Shown piece by piece: positions 29,201 to 37,362 of a stretch of 49,830 nucleotides of DNA. Position numbers and translations under genes: made by a program. The stretch covers positions 1 through 49,830 of the forward strand of contig CAMZHV010000015.1 in assembly GCA_947307015.1 (NCBI GenBank), written 5' to 3'. Every line of letters starts with the position of its first letter. The first letter of the stretch is position 1. Under the pieces are notes generated by a model. It did no database searches and was not told the origin of the DNA. It worked only from the letters and a program-made list of their open reading frames with translations. The stretch comes from an uncultured Prevotellaceae bacterium (lineage in GTDB: Bacteria; Bacteroidota; Bacteroidia; Bacteroidales; Bacteroidaceae).

Positions 29201-29754
29201 TGCGTGGTACCCGTGATGGACGAGTAGCCGCGGACGTTGATGGCGACGGCAGAGACGTTTCCACCAGGAGCGGAGCTGATACGTACGCCGGGAGCCTTAC
29301 CATAGAGGGCTGCGGCGAAGTTGGGAGCACCCGTCTTTGTCAGCTCTTCGGCACCGATGCTGGCGACGGAGTAACCGAGGGTCTTCTGCTCCTTCTTGAT
29401 ACCGAGTGCCGTGACAACGACCTCTTCCAGACCAGCGACATCTTCGATGAGCTGAATGTTGATGGAAGCGTCGGAACCACCGACCTTAGCGCTCTGGGCC
29501 TTGAAGCCCATGCAGGTGAACTCCAACGTGGAGTTGGCACGGGTGGAAAGGGTATAGCGGCCGTTGGCATCCGTGATGGTGCCAGAGGCATAACCCTTCA
29601 CCTTGACCGTTGCGCCTGCGACAGGCTGACCTGCCTCATCGGTCACGGTACCTTTTACTGAGACATTCTGTGCTTGTATGGCTGATGCCAGGCAAAGACA
29701 CAGAACTGTCAAACACGCTCTCAAAGAGAACGAAAGAAAGCTTTTCTTTTTCAT
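26239..29754 (-). CDS. SusC/RagA-family TonB-dependent outer-membrane transporter
   Basis: This 1171-residue transporter imports glycans with its SusD partner, powered by TonB. After a signal peptide comes a CarboxypepD-regulatory-like domain (VSVKGTVTDEAGQPVAGATVKVKG). Next is a TonB-box-like EEVVVTALGIKKEQ, then the plug with GRDAP-class segments and ALYGSDAANGVVMITTKKG, and the 22-strand barrel ending in FGLSLRATF. Its promoter is well defined. No SusR, HTCS or sigma/anti-sigma regulator lies beside it in this window. Confidence 0.95.
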   Translation of the reverse strand: MKKKSFLSFSLRACLTVLCLCLASAIQAQNVSVKGTVTDEAGQPVAGATVKVKGYASGTITDANGRYTLSTRANSTLEFTCMGFKAQSAKVGGSDASINIQLIEDVAGLEEVVVTALGIKKEQKTLGYSVASIGAEELTKTGAPNFAAALYGKAPGVRISSAPGGNVSAVAINVRGYSSITGTTQPLIVLDGVPIHNGETNNEGYWSNQRIRSNGLVDINPEDIENISILKGTAASALYGSDAANGVVMITTKKGAQGTGTTVDFSATLSWDKVAYMPSTQTEFGPGYDNWVLGNTNEQALTGFRNTRVDRNGNAITTPNRETYYSYGARYDANKTVTYFDGTQRPFTAICEDPWSEIFRTGFNQNYNLSLTNSTDRNHVRLSYTYTDVKAMQYNSYNNRHNFNLNGTFDITKTIKLNYTANYQHQFIKNRPYRITRLVQNYSGMAGSFTDIAYIRDHTMTSLGYKNSIAAVNGGTDQTLTPDEQFLYSPMGSTALIDEYFWNIMGKVQEEDHDRFIGSVNPTWEIIPGLTIGARIGADLTADKIENKNYAENAHIFSSNGQYSDYYGIQNSKYQIFYGDVMAGFDRTFADKHNVTAHIGWNARQEEYYLSSVGTSQGLSQENWFNLAASVGTPGASMGRSSLLRTGLYGTLGYGFDGWAYIEGTIRQEKSSTLKKGHNTFYYPSVSASFILSEILKENRPTWWDYGKLRASYGVVGNDPEAYRAVVAYSQSNLQKGNPATNGNSFIQNYIDTTVGNESIRPERKREFELGLEGKFFKNRLGFELSYYNNTIYDQILATTAARSMGAGSMLMNVGELKNQGVEFAIYGTPVQTKDWRWDLRFNIAKNANKVEKLADGLDVLNHLDGDVGAYSLESHVGEPMGDWYTYVHSHLYRLDDGRLMQTGAELDEYLENGGSIKEDLGKLVGEDGLYVTDTSKRRKVGNAMPKIVGGFGTSLSWKNLTLDVTFDFRVGGDMLNLPWQYYMDTGIIQDALGVRDAQTGGLYYYCNSEAEDENDKSSIVIVPASQISNYQRGVTKIDGHYVYDNGLIQEGVKADGTPNDILVTQFEVNDMQYGWGTSSTQSYAEAIQKNSYVKCREISLAYTLPQKWTQKFACRNLTISAFARNPFYLYRTLKDFDSETADGMNWIYQSMVGGSTSSARTFGLSLRATF

Positions 29755-29806
29755 GTTTTGACGTTTTGGTTAATAAAATAAGTTTATTAGTTAAGCTTCA
29801 CGGCTA

Positions 29807-29837
29807 CAAAGATAGTCTTTTCTTGACGTATCGCAAA
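29807..29837 (-). promoter_or_regulatory. Promoter of susC-susD
   Basis: On the minus strand TTTG (29834-29837) and TATCTTTG (29807-29814) are 19 bases apart, a full consensus match. Confidence 0.7.
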
Positions 29838-29920
29838 AAAATATATCAGATTTTTATTAAAAAAGGTGAATTTTCCTACTTCTGAGCCACAAATACCGCC
29901 TTTTTAACGAAATATTCTTG

Positions 29921-29928
29921 TAATTTTG
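29921..29928 (+). promoter_or_regulatory. -7 element of the GH2 gene
   Basis: TAATTTTG fits TAnnTTTG. It overlaps the upstream ATG at 29926, which therefore cannot be the start; the ATG at 29956 is correct. Confidence 0.55.
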
Positions 29929-29955
29929 TGCCATAAAACAAATAAAAACTTAAAA

Positions 29956-32900
29956 ATGATGAAACGTTTTCTTCTTTCATTAATCATTCTTCACATTTCA
30001 CTCTTCACGCTCCATGCCCAGAACCGTGGTATTGGCCGCTATCCTGGTGCTCCGGAAGCTTACTTTGGCCCAGTGCCCTCGACCTCGAACACGACCATGC
30101 GCAACCTGGCTTTGCACCGCGCGGCTTGGGCGTCGTCAGCTGCTGACTATAATATGACTGCCCATCTCGTGACCGACGGCATCTGCGACGAGCTTCAGGT
30201 TTTGCCTCTTGAGGTGTCGACGCCAGAGGGTGTGCTCACACGTCGCGAAGCAGAATGGGCCATCGACGGAGGTCCCTTCTCCAACCAAATCCTTACGGGT
30301 GCGCGCACGTGGATTAAATATAGGTGGGGCGAGGGTGTGCCTTTCACGGCACGGTTCGTAGAGCTCGATGCCCGTGTGGCCTACCATGAGGAGCAGGCAA
30401 CACAAGGCTTCCGCATCGTCTGTCAGGTGTCTGAAGACGGAGAGTCATGGACAACCGTGGGCGAGCTCGCAGGCAAAGGACTGCCCGGTACAGCTATGCG
30501 CTACAAACTTCAGAGCGATCCCAACAAGCAGACCACCGAGGACTATCTGCCGGCGCGGGTGCTCGAAGAGGAACGGATTGCCTTGAAATTGAAAAATGAG
30601 AAATGCGGTTTCTTCCGTCTGCTCTTGGAGATGCCGGGCGCTGCCTACTGGCAACTCAATGACATTCATTTCTTCGACGATGCACATCAGGAACTGTGGA
30701 TGCAGCCTTCGCAGGTGTTCCGCAGCGCTTGGATGAGCGACGGTGGCGGCAAGCAATGGTTGAAAGTAGACCTCGGAGCGCCTGCCACCATTGACCATAT
30801 CACGCCACGCTGGCTCGAAGAACCGAAGCGTTGGCATTCGGAGGTGTCCGACGACGGACGTTACGTGACGCTCATCATGGAAGAGCCCAACGCATCGGGC
30901 TGTTATGCCTTGCGTGAGTTAGAGGTCTGGGGCACGGGAGGCGTGAGTTACGCGCCGCATGATATGGCAGGCGTGAAAGGCAACCGCCTGGAGCTCAGCG
31001 GCGGACGCTGGCAGCTGCAACGTGCCTCCGAGGTCACGGCGCGCGGCGAGGAGATTGCCACGGAAGGCTACGACAGCTCTTCATGGATCTGGGCTACCGT
31101 TCCGGGCACCGTATTAATGTCTTATGTCAACATCGGCGCTGTGCCTGATCCGAACTACGCCGACTGGGTCGATCAGATTTCCGAGTCGTTCTTTCGCTCC
31201 AACTTCTGGTATCGTGATGTCTTCGAGGTTTCGCCTGAGCTCCTGAAGCAAGGCAAGCTCCGGCGTCTCCACTTCGACGGAATCAACTGGAAGGCCAATG
31301 TTTTCCTCAACGGACATCGCTTAGGGTGTGTCGAAGGAGCTTTCCGTCGCGGCGAGTTTGATGTTAGCGGCCTGCTGCACGAGGGCACCAACGTCCTTGC
31401 CGTGGAGATCATCTGCAACGAACACTTTGGTGTGGTCAAGGAGAAGAACGAGAATACTACGCAGTTCAACGGCGGCATACTCGGAGCCGACAATCCCACG
31501 TTCCACGCCACCATCGGATGGGACTGGATAACAACCGTTCGCGGTCGCAACGCAGGCATCTGGAATGAGGTCTACGTGACCAGCGATACAGCCGTGACGC
31601 TCTCCGACCCCTACGTCCGCACAGAGGTCAAAGGCGATCAGGTCACGGTGACGCCATCAGTCTTCGTCCGCAACCACGGCAGTCAGCCCTTCCGTGGAAC
31701 CCTCAGCGGCTGGATTGGCGATGTGCGTTTTGAGAAGAGCGTGAGCCTACTTGCGCACCACGAAGAGGAGATCACCTTCGCCCCCTCCGACTTCCCGCAG
31801 CTCACACGTTCCGACTTCCGTCTCTGGTGGCCCAATGGCTACGGTGAGGCCTACAGGTACGACTGCGGCTACGAGATGCGGTTTCCCGTCGTTGGTGCGA
31901 CGGGCATTGCGGCTAAGCTTGCTTATAAATCCGGCTTGCGCGAGATGACCTACGAACACCTCAACGACAGCGTGCTCATCTATGTCAATGGCCGTCGTTT
32001 CGTTCCCCTCGGTGGCAACTGGGGCTTTGATGAGCACAACCTGTGCTACCGCAGCCGCGAATACCTAACAGCCGTCGCCTACCACCGCGATATGCACTGC
32101 ACGATGATTCGCAACTGGGTAGGCATGATTGGCGACGATGCGTTCTATGAGGCTTGCGACAGTCTCGGCATGATGATATGGCAGGACTTCTGGCTGGCCA
32201 ACCCTTGCGATGGCCCCGATCCCTATAACGAAGCGCTCTTCTTAGATAATGCCGAGGATTATGTGCGGCGCATACGTCAGCACGCCAGCATCGGCATCTT
32301 TTGCGGGCGCAACGAGGGCTATCCTCCCGCCACCCTCGACCGTCAGCTGCGCCGCTATGTCCGCGAGCTCACCCCTGGAATGGCTTATATCTCCAGTTCT
32401 GCCGACGATGGCGTGACGGGTCACGGCCCTTACTGCGCACAGCCCGCCAAGGTCTACTTCGAGAAACAGAGCGGCAAGCTACACACCGAGCGCGGAATGC
32501 CTGCCGTCATGAATATCGAGAGCCTCAGCCGCACCTTCTCCCCTGATGCCCTTTGGCCTCAGTCGAAACAATGGGGACAGCACGACTACACGCTCCTCGG
32601 CGCCCAGCGTGCACAGGAGTTCAACGGCCTCGTAGAGAAGGCTTTCGGCGCATCGACGTCAGCGGCGCAGTTTGCCCGCCGCGCCCAGCTCATCAACTAC
32701 GAAGGCTATCGTGCGATGTTTGAGTCTACGAGCCGCGCACGTGCCGGACTGCTCATCTGGATGAGTCATTCCTGCTGGCCCTCAATGGTGTGGCAGACCT
32801 ATGACTACTACTTTGAACCCACCGCTGCCTACTTCGGCGTGAAGAAAGCCTGCGAACCGCTGCACATACAGCTCAACGCCCTCACGGACAGCATCGAAGT

Positions 32901-33426
32901 CGTTAACCTCTGCGCTGGCAATCGGACAGGTCTTACTGTCACCGCCACGCGCTATGACCTCAACGGCAAGCGCTTGTGGCAGAAGACTGCGAAGGTTGAC
33001 AGTCGCGACGACAGCACTGTCGGGATAATGAAGAATGAAGGAATGAAGAGTGAAAAATGTGTGCTGCTGCGCCTGCAACTAAGAGATAAGAAAGGGGTGA
33101 TTTCGGAGAACGATTATATTCTTCGCGACGAAGAGGGGAAAGAGGCGCCGCTCGGAGCTTGGCCTGCAGCTGATGTCGAGCAGCAGACCGTGGTGACGGG
33201 CACAAGTGCCGTCGTCACACTTCGCAACCGTGGCCGCGCTATTGCGCCCCTTGTCCGCCTCAACCTCAAGGGCGCTGACGGCGAACAAATCCTCCCTGTC
33301 CTCTACTCCGACAACTATTTTAACCTCCTTCCTGGCGAGCGCCGCACGGTCACCATCACTTGGAAAGCCGAAGATGCCCGTGGGCAGCAGCCCGTCGTGG
33401 AAGTGGAGACGCTGGAACGCCCGTAG
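29956..33426 (+). CDS. Glycoside hydrolase family 2, mannosidase/glucosaminidase-like
   Basis: The signal peptide MMKRFLLSLIILHISLFTLHAQ sets the start. Two discoidin-like domains (about 35-320) precede the GH2 jelly roll (LRRLHFDGINWKANVFLNG), the immunoglobulin-like domain with WWPNGYGEAYRYDCGYEM, and the barrel. Predicted acid/base Glu is in CGRNEGY (near residue 787) and nucleophile Glu in VMNIES (near 855). These motifs fit beta-mannosidases and exo-beta-glucosaminidases better than beta-galactosidases. A GAATGAAG-type tract encodes MKNEGMKSEK near 1030. It is transcribed divergently from susC and completes the glycan locus. Confidence 0.85.
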   Translation: MMKRFLLSLIILHISLFTLHAQNRGIGRYPGAPEAYFGPVPSTSNTTMRNLALHRAAWASSAADYNMTAHLVTDGICDELQVLPLEVSTPEGVLTRREAEWAIDGGPFSNQILTGARTWIKYRWGEGVPFTARFVELDARVAYHEEQATQGFRIVCQVSEDGESWTTVGELAGKGLPGTAMRYKLQSDPNKQTTEDYLPARVLEEERIALKLKNEKCGFFRLLLEMPGAAYWQLNDIHFFDDAHQELWMQPSQVFRSAWMSDGGGKQWLKVDLGAPATIDHITPRWLEEPKRWHSEVSDDGRYVTLIMEEPNASGCYALRELEVWGTGGVSYAPHDMAGVKGNRLELSGGRWQLQRASEVTARGEEIATEGYDSSSWIWATVPGTVLMSYVNIGAVPDPNYADWVDQISESFFRSNFWYRDVFEVSPELLKQGKLRRLHFDGINWKANVFLNGHRLGCVEGAFRRGEFDVSGLLHEGTNVLAVEIICNEHFGVVKEKNENTTQFNGGILGADNPTFHATIGWDWITTVRGRNAGIWNEVYVTSDTAVTLSDPYVRTEVKGDQVTVTPSVFVRNHGSQPFRGTLSGWIGDVRFEKSVSLLAHHEEEITFAPSDFPQLTRSDFRLWWPNGYGEAYRYDCGYEMRFPVVGATGIAAKLAYKSGLREMTYEHLNDSVLIYVNGRRFVPLGGNWGFDEHNLCYRSREYLTAVAYHRDMHCTMIRNWVGMIGDDAFYEACDSLGMMIWQDFWLANPCDGPDPYNEALFLDNAEDYVRRIRQHASIGIFCGRNEGYPPATLDRQLRRYVRELTPGMAYISSSADDGVTGHGPYCAQPAKVYFEKQSGKLHTERGMPAVMNIESLSRTFSPDALWPQSKQWGQHDYTLLGAQRAQEFNGLVEKAFGASTSAAQFARRAQLINYEGYRAMFESTSRARAGLLIWMSHSCWPSMVWQTYDYYFEPTAAYFGVKKACEPLHIQLNALTDSIEVVNLCAGNRTGLTVTATRYDLNGKRLWQKTAKVDSRDDSTVGIMKNEGMKSEKCVLLRLQLRDKKGVISENDYILRDEEGKEAPLGAWPAADVEQQTVVTGTSAVVTLRNRGRAIAPLVRLNLKGADGEQILPVLYSDNYFNLLPGERRTVTITWKAEDARGQQPVVEVETLERP
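33025..33060. repeat. GAATGAAG-type simple repeat inside the GH2 gene
   Basis: Degenerate AATGAAGAATGAAG/GAATGAAGAGTG units encode MKNEGMKSEK. Similar tracts lie between genes at 16705-16755 and, as CCATT(G/A)TC units, at 37228-37285. Confidence 0.5.
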
Positions 33427-33441
33427 GAAATCCGTAATTAT

Positions 33442-33635
33442 CCCAAATCGGTCATTAGGATTGATGCCAGATTGGTATTTGTTTCGAGCAGATTGGCCAT
33501 ATTGTTATCGAAGGCGTAGCGGGCTACGGCGAGATGGCAATGCGGACAAGATGCCGAAAGAAATGCTAAGATGACATCAATAGACCGTAAAAAAGAACTT
33601 AATTATATTATAATCGGCCTAATGACCGATTTGGG
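33442..33635. mobile_element. MITE-like element with perfect 18-bp inverted ends
   Basis: CCCAAATCGGTCATTAGG (33442-33459) is repeated exactly in inverse at 33618-33635; the flanking ATTA(A)T bases also match. The 194-bp element has no credible gene. It fills nearly the whole gap between the convergent GH2 and GH20 genes, ending one base from the GH20 stop codon. The right end can also fold locally (ATCGG with CCGAT). It may double as a two-way terminator. Confidence 0.7.
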
Positions 33636-33636
33636 A

Positions 33637-35916
33637 TTAATGGAAGTAGAGATCGGTGGGATTCATGCGGAAGCCGTTGGGGTCGAGGACGTTGAGACGT
33701 AGCATACCCCCGTTGTGGTCGTAGTAACGGACTTCGAAGGCGTGACGCCCGGCTTTGAGCGCCTGCTGGCTGATCTCCTCATGCGGACTCTGCGGATGGT
33801 CGTTGTCTACGACAAGGTTGCCGTCAATCGTGAGCAGGCTGCCGTCATCGCTCTTGAGCGCAAAGGTGTATATGCCGTCGGCTGGAATCCTGATGTAGCC
33901 GCTGATGATGAGGCCGATATGTCCGTTTACGCCCTCGGGAATACACACATCGCTGACGTCGTAGGTCGCCTTCACCGGGCTCAGGTGCATATTCGTACAC
34001 TTGAACTCGTGGAAGTCATACCAAGTGGCGGTGAGGCCAGGCTTTAGTGTGCCTTCCTCAGGCAGTGCTTCTAAAAGACCTTGTTTGACAAATTGTGCCT
34101 GCACGTTCTCGCCGCCCTTGCCGTTGGGCTGGAAAAGGCGCAGGTTGAAGGTCGTTGTCTGATCCACGGTGATGGGGCCTGAATACAGCCGCGAAGAAGC
34201 GGTTGGCATGGAGCCGTCCGTGGTGTAGCGGATGATGGCTGACGGGTCTTTACACGTGGCGGTAAGCTTACCCTGACCCGTGAAAGCATTGACACCGTAG
34301 AAGCCCTCAAGGCTGGGCGTGTGGTAAGGAACATTGAGGCTTTGCAGTAGCTCAAAGTGGCGCGTCATACGCGTCGAGAACTTGTCGAAGTCCTTCTTTG
34401 CAGGTTCTGTCCAGGCCAATTCCGAAAGGGCAAGGATGCGCGGGAAATATTGGTAACAGGCGTGGGCAAACGTGGGGATATATTCTGTCCACAGGTTGCC
34501 TTGGACGCCGAGGATGCGCCCCGCCTTGCCAGCCTTTCCGGAATTTCCGGAATTTCCGGTCTTTTTGATCAATCCGCCAAAATCATATTCGTAGACATCT
34601 TGCAGGTTGTTCTTCTGTTCTGTCTGCGAGAAGTACATTGGTGAGCCCGGACAGAAGATGACGTCGTTGCCTTGATTGATCACCTGCTGTGGTGCCTCTG
34701 GCACCCAGGTGCGCCACCAGGTCACCGTGGCTGTCTTCGAGAGACCGCCCTCGAGAATCTCGTCCCAGCCTAACATCTTGCGTCCCTTCTGGTTGAGGTA
34801 GGCTTCCATCTGATGAATGAACCACGCCTGCAGTTCCAACTCGTCCTTGAGCTTGCAGTCGCGGATGCGTTGCTGGCAGTCGGGGCAGGTCTTCCAATTG
34901 TCTTTCAGCACCTCGTCGCCGCCGATGTGAACATATTCGTAGGGGAAGAGGCTGATGACTTCGTTCCAAATATCGCGGCAGAACTCCAGCGTTTTCTCCT
35001 TGCCCGGACAAAGCGGCGTGGTGAAATACTCGCCCCAACCGATTTTTTTGAAACAAGAGATGCCGTCGTAGTTCTCTATGGCGCTGAGGAAATGACCGGG
35101 CATGTCGATCTCAGGAATAGTCTCAATGCCTCGCTGACGGGCGTAGGCCACGATCTCACGGATGTCATCCTGCGTGTAGTAGCCACCATAGAGCGAGTCA
35201 TTACCCACGACGCGGATCCGATCGTGTGGCAACAGCATATCGGGGTTGTCGGTCACCACCGCCTGCTTCCGACATACGCTGTCCTGGTCGTTGAAGATGC
35301 GCCAAGCCCCCTTTTCAGTCAGTAGCGGATATTTCTTGATTTCGATACGCCAGCCCTGGTCGTCAGTCAGGTGCCAATGGAAGCGGTTGAGCTTGTAGAA
35401 CGCCATGAGGTCAATGATGCGTTTCACTTCCGGCACGGTGAAGAAGTGGCGCGACACATCAAGGTGGAAGCCGCGCCAGGCAAAACGCGGGGCATCGGTG
35501 ACAACGGCACAGGGCAGCTGACCCTTGCCTTGCAGCAGGAGCTGGGAGAGCGTGGCGATACCGTTGGCAACGCCCTCAGCGTCACCGCCTTCGATGTCGA
35601 TGCCCGTATCGGCGATGGACAGACGATAGGCTCCTGCTGACAAACGACGGTTCAGCTGGAGTCGCACGGCTCCCGCCTTGCCGGCTTGTGCTGTGGCTAT
35701 GATATCACCATACCGTTTCAAACACTGCACGAGGTATGCCGCCGTACCTTCGAGAGAAGCAGGCGAGTAGACAACTTCCACGGAGCGGGGCAGGTCTATA
35801 GCGCCATTATCGCGGCTGTAGGACTGCGGCTGTGGGATGAGGGCCATCTGTGCCAGCGCTGTGGCGACACCGAGACATCCGAGAATCAAAGCGATGAAAA
35901 AACGTTTCTGGGGCAT
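33637..35916 (-). CDS. Glycoside hydrolase family 20 beta-N-acetylhexosaminidase
   Basis: This exported enzyme removes terminal GlcNAc or GalNAc by substrate-assisted catalysis. It has a signal peptide (MPQKRFFIALILGCLGVATALA), a GH20b domain (about 25-150) and a barrel with FAWRGFHLDVSRHF, HWHLTDDQGWRIEIKKYP and the catalytic Asp-Glu in HIGGDEVLKDNW (D334/E335). An insert of NSG/KAG repeats near residue 460 comes from a nine-base repeat. After the barrel come a CHB_HEX_C-type domain (IRYTTDGSMPT) and a PA14-like domain (YTFALKSDDGSLLTIDG). Confidence 0.94.
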   Translation of the reverse strand: MPQKRFFIALILGCLGVATALAQMALIPQPQSYSRDNGAIDLPRSVEVVYSPASLEGTAAYLVQCLKRYGDIIATAQAGKAGAVRLQLNRRLSAGAYRLSIADTGIDIEGGDAEGVANGIATLSQLLLQGKGQLPCAVVTDAPRFAWRGFHLDVSRHFFTVPEVKRIIDLMAFYKLNRFHWHLTDDQGWRIEIKKYPLLTEKGAWRIFNDQDSVCRKQAVVTDNPDMLLPHDRIRVVGNDSLYGGYYTQDDIREIVAYARQRGIETIPEIDMPGHFLSAIENYDGISCFKKIGWGEYFTTPLCPGKEKTLEFCRDIWNEVISLFPYEYVHIGGDEVLKDNWKTCPDCQQRIRDCKLKDELELQAWFIHQMEAYLNQKGRKMLGWDEILEGGLSKTATVTWWRTWVPEAPQQVINQGNDVIFCPGSPMYFSQTEQKNNLQDVYEYDFGGLIKKTGNSGNSGKAGKAGRILGVQGNLWTEYIPTFAHACYQYFPRILALSELAWTEPAKKDFDKFSTRMTRHFELLQSLNVPYHTPSLEGFYGVNAFTGQGKLTATCKDPSAIIRYTTDGSMPTASSRLYSGPITVDQTTTFNLRLFQPNGKGGENVQAQFVKQGLLEALPEEGTLKPGLTATWYDFHEFKCTNMHLSPVKATYDVSDVCIPEGVNGHIGLIISGYIRIPADGIYTFALKSDDGSLLTIDGNLVVDNDHPQSPHEEISQQALKAGRHAFEVRYYDHNGGMLRLNVLDPNGFRMNPTDLYFH
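34521..34564. repeat. Nine-base TTCCGGAAN tandem repeat in the GH20 gene
   Basis: TTTCCGGAA/TTTCCGGAA/TTTCCGGTC units encode TGNSGNSGKAGKAG on the minus strand. The unit is nearly identical to that in the GH3 gene at 22101-22144. Confidence 0.75.
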
Positions 35917-35949
35917 AGTGAGAGCGTCTTATTGATTAGGTTTTGCGTG

Positions 35950-35957
35950 CAAAAGTA
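35950..35957 (-). promoter_or_regulatory. -7 element of the GH20 gene
   Basis: TACTTTTG on the minus strand, 33 bases before the GH20 ATG. A clear -33 box is not seen. Confidence 0.4.
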
Positions 35958-35999
35958 GGAAAAATATGGTAAACAGCCGCTTCTTTCACGAAAAAGTTG

Positions 36000-36007
36000 T
36001 ATTTTTG
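36000..36007 (+). promoter_or_regulatory. -7 element of comF
   Basis: TATTTTTG fits TAnnTTTG and ends only seven bases before the chosen ATG at 36015. The transcript would have almost no leader. Confidence 0.4.
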
Positions 36008-36014
36008 CCGAAAA

Positions 36015-36740
36015 ATGCAACAAGAGTCCATCCTTTTCAGTCTCGCAGACCTCTTCTTTCCTCGCCATTGTGCCGCCTGCGGATGCCGCCTGGCGCCGGG
36101 CGAGCAGTTCGTATGCCCGGAGTGTATGCTCGGACTGCCTTGGGAGCGGCACCACGACTGGGTCCACAACTCGCGCACAGCCATCCGCGACCATCACCCC
36201 AGCATCCAGCGTATGGGAGCCTTGATGTGCTATACCCGCGACAATTCGGCAGCTCACATCGTACATGAATTCAAGTTCCATCGCCACTATGAGTTAGGCG
36301 CATGGATGGGACGCTTGGCGGTGGAACGGCTGCGAGAAACGGGGCTTTTCGACGGCGTGGAGGTCCTCGTGCCCATCCCGCTGACGAAGTCCCGACAGCG
36401 CCACCGCGGATTCAACCAGGCCGAGAAGATTGCCGACGAGATGGCTGCTGAGCTGGGCATCGAGGTGAGGACTGATGTGCTCCGTCGAATCCGCAATATT
36501 GAGTCGCAGACACACTTCCGTTTCGAACAGCGCCTGACCAATGCCAAGGGCATCTTTGCCCTCACCGCAGCCGCCCCGTCGCTGGCAGGTCATCATGTGA
36601 TGATCGTCGATGATGTGATGACCACCGGCCGCACGATGCTTAGCGCCATCGAAACCCTGGAAACTGTGCCCGACATTCGCCTTTCCACTTTTGCGTGGGC
36701 ATGGGTTCCGACCACGAAGTCAAACACGCCTTTCACATGA
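36015..36740 (+). CDS. comF: ComF family phosphoribosyltransferase-like protein
   Basis: ComF-type proteins take part in DNA uptake or transformation in some bacteria; elsewhere the role is unclear. The N-terminus has a double zinc ribbon (CAACGCRLAPGEQFVCPEC). The C-terminus has the PRTase core with LVPIPLTKSRQRHRGFNQAEKIA and the PRPP loop VMIVDDVMTTGRTM (near residue 194-207). I start at ATG 36015; the in-frame ATG at 35997 would lie in the promoter. The last 15 residues (TTKSNTPFT) are an unusual extension. It is a single gene. Confidence 0.88.
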   Translation: MQQESILFSLADLFFPRHCAACGCRLAPGEQFVCPECMLGLPWERHHDWVHNSRTAIRDHHPSIQRMGALMCYTRDNSAAHIVHEFKFHRHYELGAWMGRLAVERLRETGLFDGVEVLVPIPLTKSRQRHRGFNQAEKIADEMAAELGIEVRTDVLRRIRNIESQTHFRFEQRLTNAKGIFALTAAAPSLAGHHVMIVDDVMTTGRTMLSAIETLETVPDIRLSTFAWAWVPTTKSNTPFT

Positions 36741-36899
36741 ATGCTCTGCGGATGTCTGAGGTCTTTGACCTTACGTCCCGCCATTAGTACTCATTTCGTT
36801 CCGAAACGCAGACATCACAAGCGGTGTTTTGTATGTTTTTTAATTCATCAAGTCAAAGATCGCTGTTGAATAAACCTCAAAGGGTTTTCTTGGAAAGCC

Positions 36900-36998
36900 T
36901 TATAGGTTTTGGCGTAAAGCCTTAAGGGTTTCGGGTCGAACCCATAAAGCTTTTTCCTGTGGTGGTGGCCGCAGTCTGAGGGGTTGATAGTGTTTCAT
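36900..36998 (-). CDS. Possible 32-residue peptide
   Basis: The frame MKHYQPLRLRPPPQEKALWV... is preceded at about 50 bases by a consensus -7 box, TACCTTTG (37046-37053, minus strand). The peptide is basic with a proline run. I cannot tell a real small protein from a repeat that happens to be open; its 3' half overlaps the AAAGCC...GGGTTT repeats. Confidence 0.3.
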   Translation of the reverse strand: MKHYQPLRLRPPPQEKALWVRPETLKALRQNL

Positions 36999-37318
36999 GA
37001 TGATTGTTTTAAGTTGAGCATGGCAAGCCTTTTTGTTTGCGACAGCAAAGGTACGACATTGAAGACCGCCAATGATAGGCATCAAGAGGTTCGCACATGA
37101 TACAATAGCTTCCCGTGAGATTCGATGTGTTGAGTCTCTCTCAGATAACTGGATTTTGAAGAAAACATATAAAAGCTCTTTCGCTGGTCATTCTTGAAGT
37201 GTCAAGCGTCCCTTCGGGCCGAGCGATCCATTGTCCATTATCCATTGTTCATTGTCAATTATCCCTTATCCCTTATCCCTTTTCACATGTCCATTCCTCT
37301 CGACAGGGTTTTAGGCTA

Positions 37319-37362
37319 AGCCCCCTCTATGACCCCTTATAGGGGGTCTAAGAGGAGGGGCT
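37319..37362. repeat. Large G/C-rich palindrome
   Basis: AGCCCC-TCT-GACCCC pairs with GGGGTC-AGA-GGGGCT around the loop TTATA with small bulges. It belongs by look to the family of G/C-rich palindromes at 16640, 21171 and 22266, but its sequence is distinct. Confidence 0.65.

Noticed and set aside
37228..37285. CRISPR-like array in the CCATTGTCC/ATCCCTT region
   Set aside because: The units are short, degenerate and directly adjoining, with no spacers; this is a simple repeat.
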